From assembly GCF_013085345.1 (NCBI RefSeq), contig NZ_JABFAJ010000015.1, positions 62,001 to 126,000 of the forward strand: 64,000 nt of DNA, written 5' to 3'. The notes beneath the pieces are model-generated. The model was not told where the DNA came from, ran no database searches, and saw only the letters and a list, made by a program, of their open reading frames with translations. Every line of letters starts with the position of its first letter. Positions within the stretch are counted from its first letter, which is position 1. Of this stretch, positions 62,848 to 64,000 are shown piece after piece. The stretch comes from Isoptericola sediminis (lineage in GTDB: Bacteria; Actinomycetota; Actinomycetes; Actinomycetales; Cellulomonadaceae). The position numbers were made by a program, and so were the translations under genes.

Positions 62848-63507
62848 TCACGGCACGAGGACCGGGGCGATCGCGCCCCACCCGGAGGAGGCCGACACCG
62901 CGGGGGCCTCCTCGGGCGAGACGGCGACCAACGTCACGCCGGTGGAGTCGCCGGCGTCCGGGACGCCGAGCAGACGGGCGCCCGGCTCGTCGACGGTGCC
63001 GGCTCCGGGATCCTCCGCGGCCGGCGGCAGCACCTGGGCGCGCCGTGCCAGTCGTGTCCCGCCGTCGTCGGTGGCGACGAGGTCGATGCGGTCCCCGGGC
63101 CGCAGCCAGCCGGACTCGGTGAGGCGCACGGCGACGACGACGGTCCCGGGCGGAGCGGACCCTGCCGGCCCGCCCGGGCGGACCACCGAGGCGGACAGCG
63201 GGGTGCCGGCCGCCAGGTCGACGACCGTCGTCCGTCCGAGGGCCTCGTCGGGGTCGCGCAGCAGCGTCGCCGGGGCCAGCGCGGCCGGGACCGGCACGGT
63301 GGTCACGTCGTCGGACGTCAGGGTGTGGCCGGTGGTGACGTCGTGCGCGGTGACGAGGACGTCCAGGGTCGGGGGCGGCGCGGGTCGGACGGCCGCGACG
63401 ACCGCCCAGGCGGCGAGCCCGCAGCAGCAGGCGGCCACGACGAAGCGTGACCGCCACACGACCAGGCGCAGGGACGCACCGACCTGACGGTTCGCGGTGA
63501 GGTCCAT
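62848..63507 (-). CDS. SAF-domain protein (CpaB-like), membrane anchored
   Basis: A 219-residue protein with one N-terminal membrane helix (FVVAACCCGLAAWAVVAAV) and an outer SAF domain: VLVTAHDVTTGHTLTSDDVTTVPVP and VDLAAGTPLSASVV, as in CpaB/RcpC of Flp pilus systems. No pilus genes are in the window, so it may serve another surface structure. The gene is between mscL and fmdB on the same strand. Confidence 0.8.
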   Translation of the reverse strand: MDLTANRQVGASLRLVVWRSRFVVAACCCGLAAWAVVAAVRPAPPPTLDVLVTAHDVTTGHTLTSDDVTTVPVPAALAPATLLRDPDEALGRTTVVDLAAGTPLSASVVRPGGPAGSAPPGTVVVAVRLTESGWLRPGDRIDLVATDDGGTRLARRAQVLPPAAEDPGAGTVDEPGARLLGVPDAGDSTGVTLVAVSPEEAPAVSASSGWGAIAPVLVP

Positions 63508-63603
63508 GCCGGGGAACGCTAGGGCCGGCGGTGCCGGGTCGCGGCGCAGCCGGGCACCCCGCTGTGGACGCCTGCGCCGGTGGGTGGGCGGGGTCCGCTG
63601 AGG

Positions 63604-63921
63604 TCAGGCGGAGGCGGCCTGCGAGGACCCGCCGGAGGACGAGCTCGAGGAGGAACCGCCCGAGGAGCCGGAGGAGCCGGAGGACGACCCGCCCGAGGAC
63701 GAGGTCCCGCCCGAGGACGAGGACCCCGAGCTCTTGCCCCCGCCGGCGCGCGAGTCCGTGCGGTAGAAGCCGGACCCCTTGAAGGTCACCCCGATGGAGC
63801 CGTACTGCTTGCGCAGCCGTCCGGCGCACTCGGGGCAGACGGTGAGCGCGTCGTCGCTGAACGCCTGGCGGATGTCGAAGGCGTGGCCGCAGTCGGCGCA
63901 GCGGTAGGCGTACGTGGGCAC
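63604..63921 (-). CDS. FmdB-family zinc ribbon protein
   Basis: A 105-residue protein. Residues 1-60 are the FmdB zinc ribbon: MPTYAYRCADCGHAFDIRQ with CxxC, then VCPECAGRLRKQYGSIGVTFKGSGFYRTDSR with the second CxxC. The last 45 residues are almost only Gly and Ser. The family was first linked to formamidase operons; its role is unclear. A CIRCE element lies 19 bp upstream of the ATG at 63921. Confidence 0.9.
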   Translation of the reverse strand: MPTYAYRCADCGHAFDIRQAFSDDALTVCPECAGRLRKQYGSIGVTFKGSGFYRTDSRAGGGKSSGSSSSGGTSSSGGSSSGSSGSSGGSSSSSSSGGSSQAASA

Positions 63922-63939
63922 GGTCTCTCCTCAGATGGC

Positions 63940-63964
63940 TGGCACTCGGATCCTGCGAGTGCCA
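63940..63964. promoter_or_regulatory. CIRCE operator (HrcA site)
   Basis: TGGCACTC-N9-GAGTGCCA, perfect 8-bp arms with the 9-base spacer that defines CIRCE elements. It lies between fmdB (leftward) and a rightward gene that begins near 63993. It predicts HrcA heat-shock control of one or both. Confidence 0.8.
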
Positions 63965-63979
63965 ATCATACTCGGGCGG

Positions 63980-64000
63980 TAGTCTCGCCTGCGTGTCTGC
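63980..64000 (+). promoter_or_regulatory. Probable leaderless promoter and first codons of a rightward gene cut by the window
   Basis: TAGTCT (63980-63985) is followed by seven bases and then GTG TCT GC at 63993. Spacing and sequence match the leaderless pattern seen repeatedly in this window. Only three codons are visible, so the gene cannot be named. Confidence 0.4.

Overview
The window is GC-rich throughout, uses GTG starts often, carries c-di-AMP riboswitches of the actinobacterial type, a DtxR/IdeR-type regulator with every metal ligand in place, a subgroup-Ic aspartate aminotransferase and many promoters that look leaderless. All of this points to a high-GC Gram-positive actinobacterium. 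The xylA/xylB/ROK locus, the ehu-type solute importer and the cell-envelope glycan genes fit Micrococcales of the Cellulomonadaceae/Promicromonosporaceae kind; that placement is inference.

Layout. (1) 1-5.6 kb: surface-polysaccharide genes: partial UDP-GlcNAc 2-epimerase, a Wzm/Wzt-like ABC exporter, and the four dTDP-L-rhamnose genes arranged on alternating strands. (2) 5.7-11.8 kb: an accessory island with a GIY-YIG protein, an AlbA_2/Schlafen-type regulator behind an AT-rich palindrome, an HTH protein, a frameshifted DUF1016 nuclease and an AAA/DUF4143 ATPase. (3) 11.9-18.2 kb: a run of glycan assembly genes (DUF2142-like membrane protein, GT2, GT4, a flippase-like/methyltransferase fusion and a second methyltransferase) joined by 4-bp overlaps. 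(4) 18.2-21.5 kb: repeats, a LuxR-type regulator and a large protein that joins a MACPF-like N-terminus to a C-terminal trypsin-like protease. (5) 21.5-27 kb: two GT4 glycosyltransferases between two LytR-CpsA-Psr proteins. (6) 27-33.3 kb: MFS transporter, serC, ideR and a duplicated module of promoter, c-di-AMP riboswitch and NlpC/P60 hydrolase. (7) 33.4-49.9 kb: universal stress protein, DUF559-like protein, Drr-type ABC exporter, beta-lactamase-fold hydrolase, GntR regulator with an ehuBCDA-like importer, aminotransferase, EcsC, OsmC, thyA-folA. (8) 49.9-57.6 kb: xylBA with divergent xylR, tRNA-Arg(CCU) followed by a solitary TnpB, DinB, MFS. (9) 57.8-64 kb: a very large helicase-like protein with altered catalytic motifs, a 71-aa protein, mscL, a SAF protein, fmdB and a CIRCE operator.

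The most unexpected pattern is a family of about 62-bp palindromes, six clear copies and one diverged copy, all between genes. They share 22-bp arms (core TGTGGGCATGAAATCTGC) around an 18-bp variable centre, and some changes in one arm are matched in the other. They sit just after gene ends and may act as terminators, but the fixed size and shared sequence set them apart from ordinary terminators. Next in interest are the MACPF-protease fusion, the helicase-like pseudoenzyme and the duplicated riboswitch-hydrolase modules.
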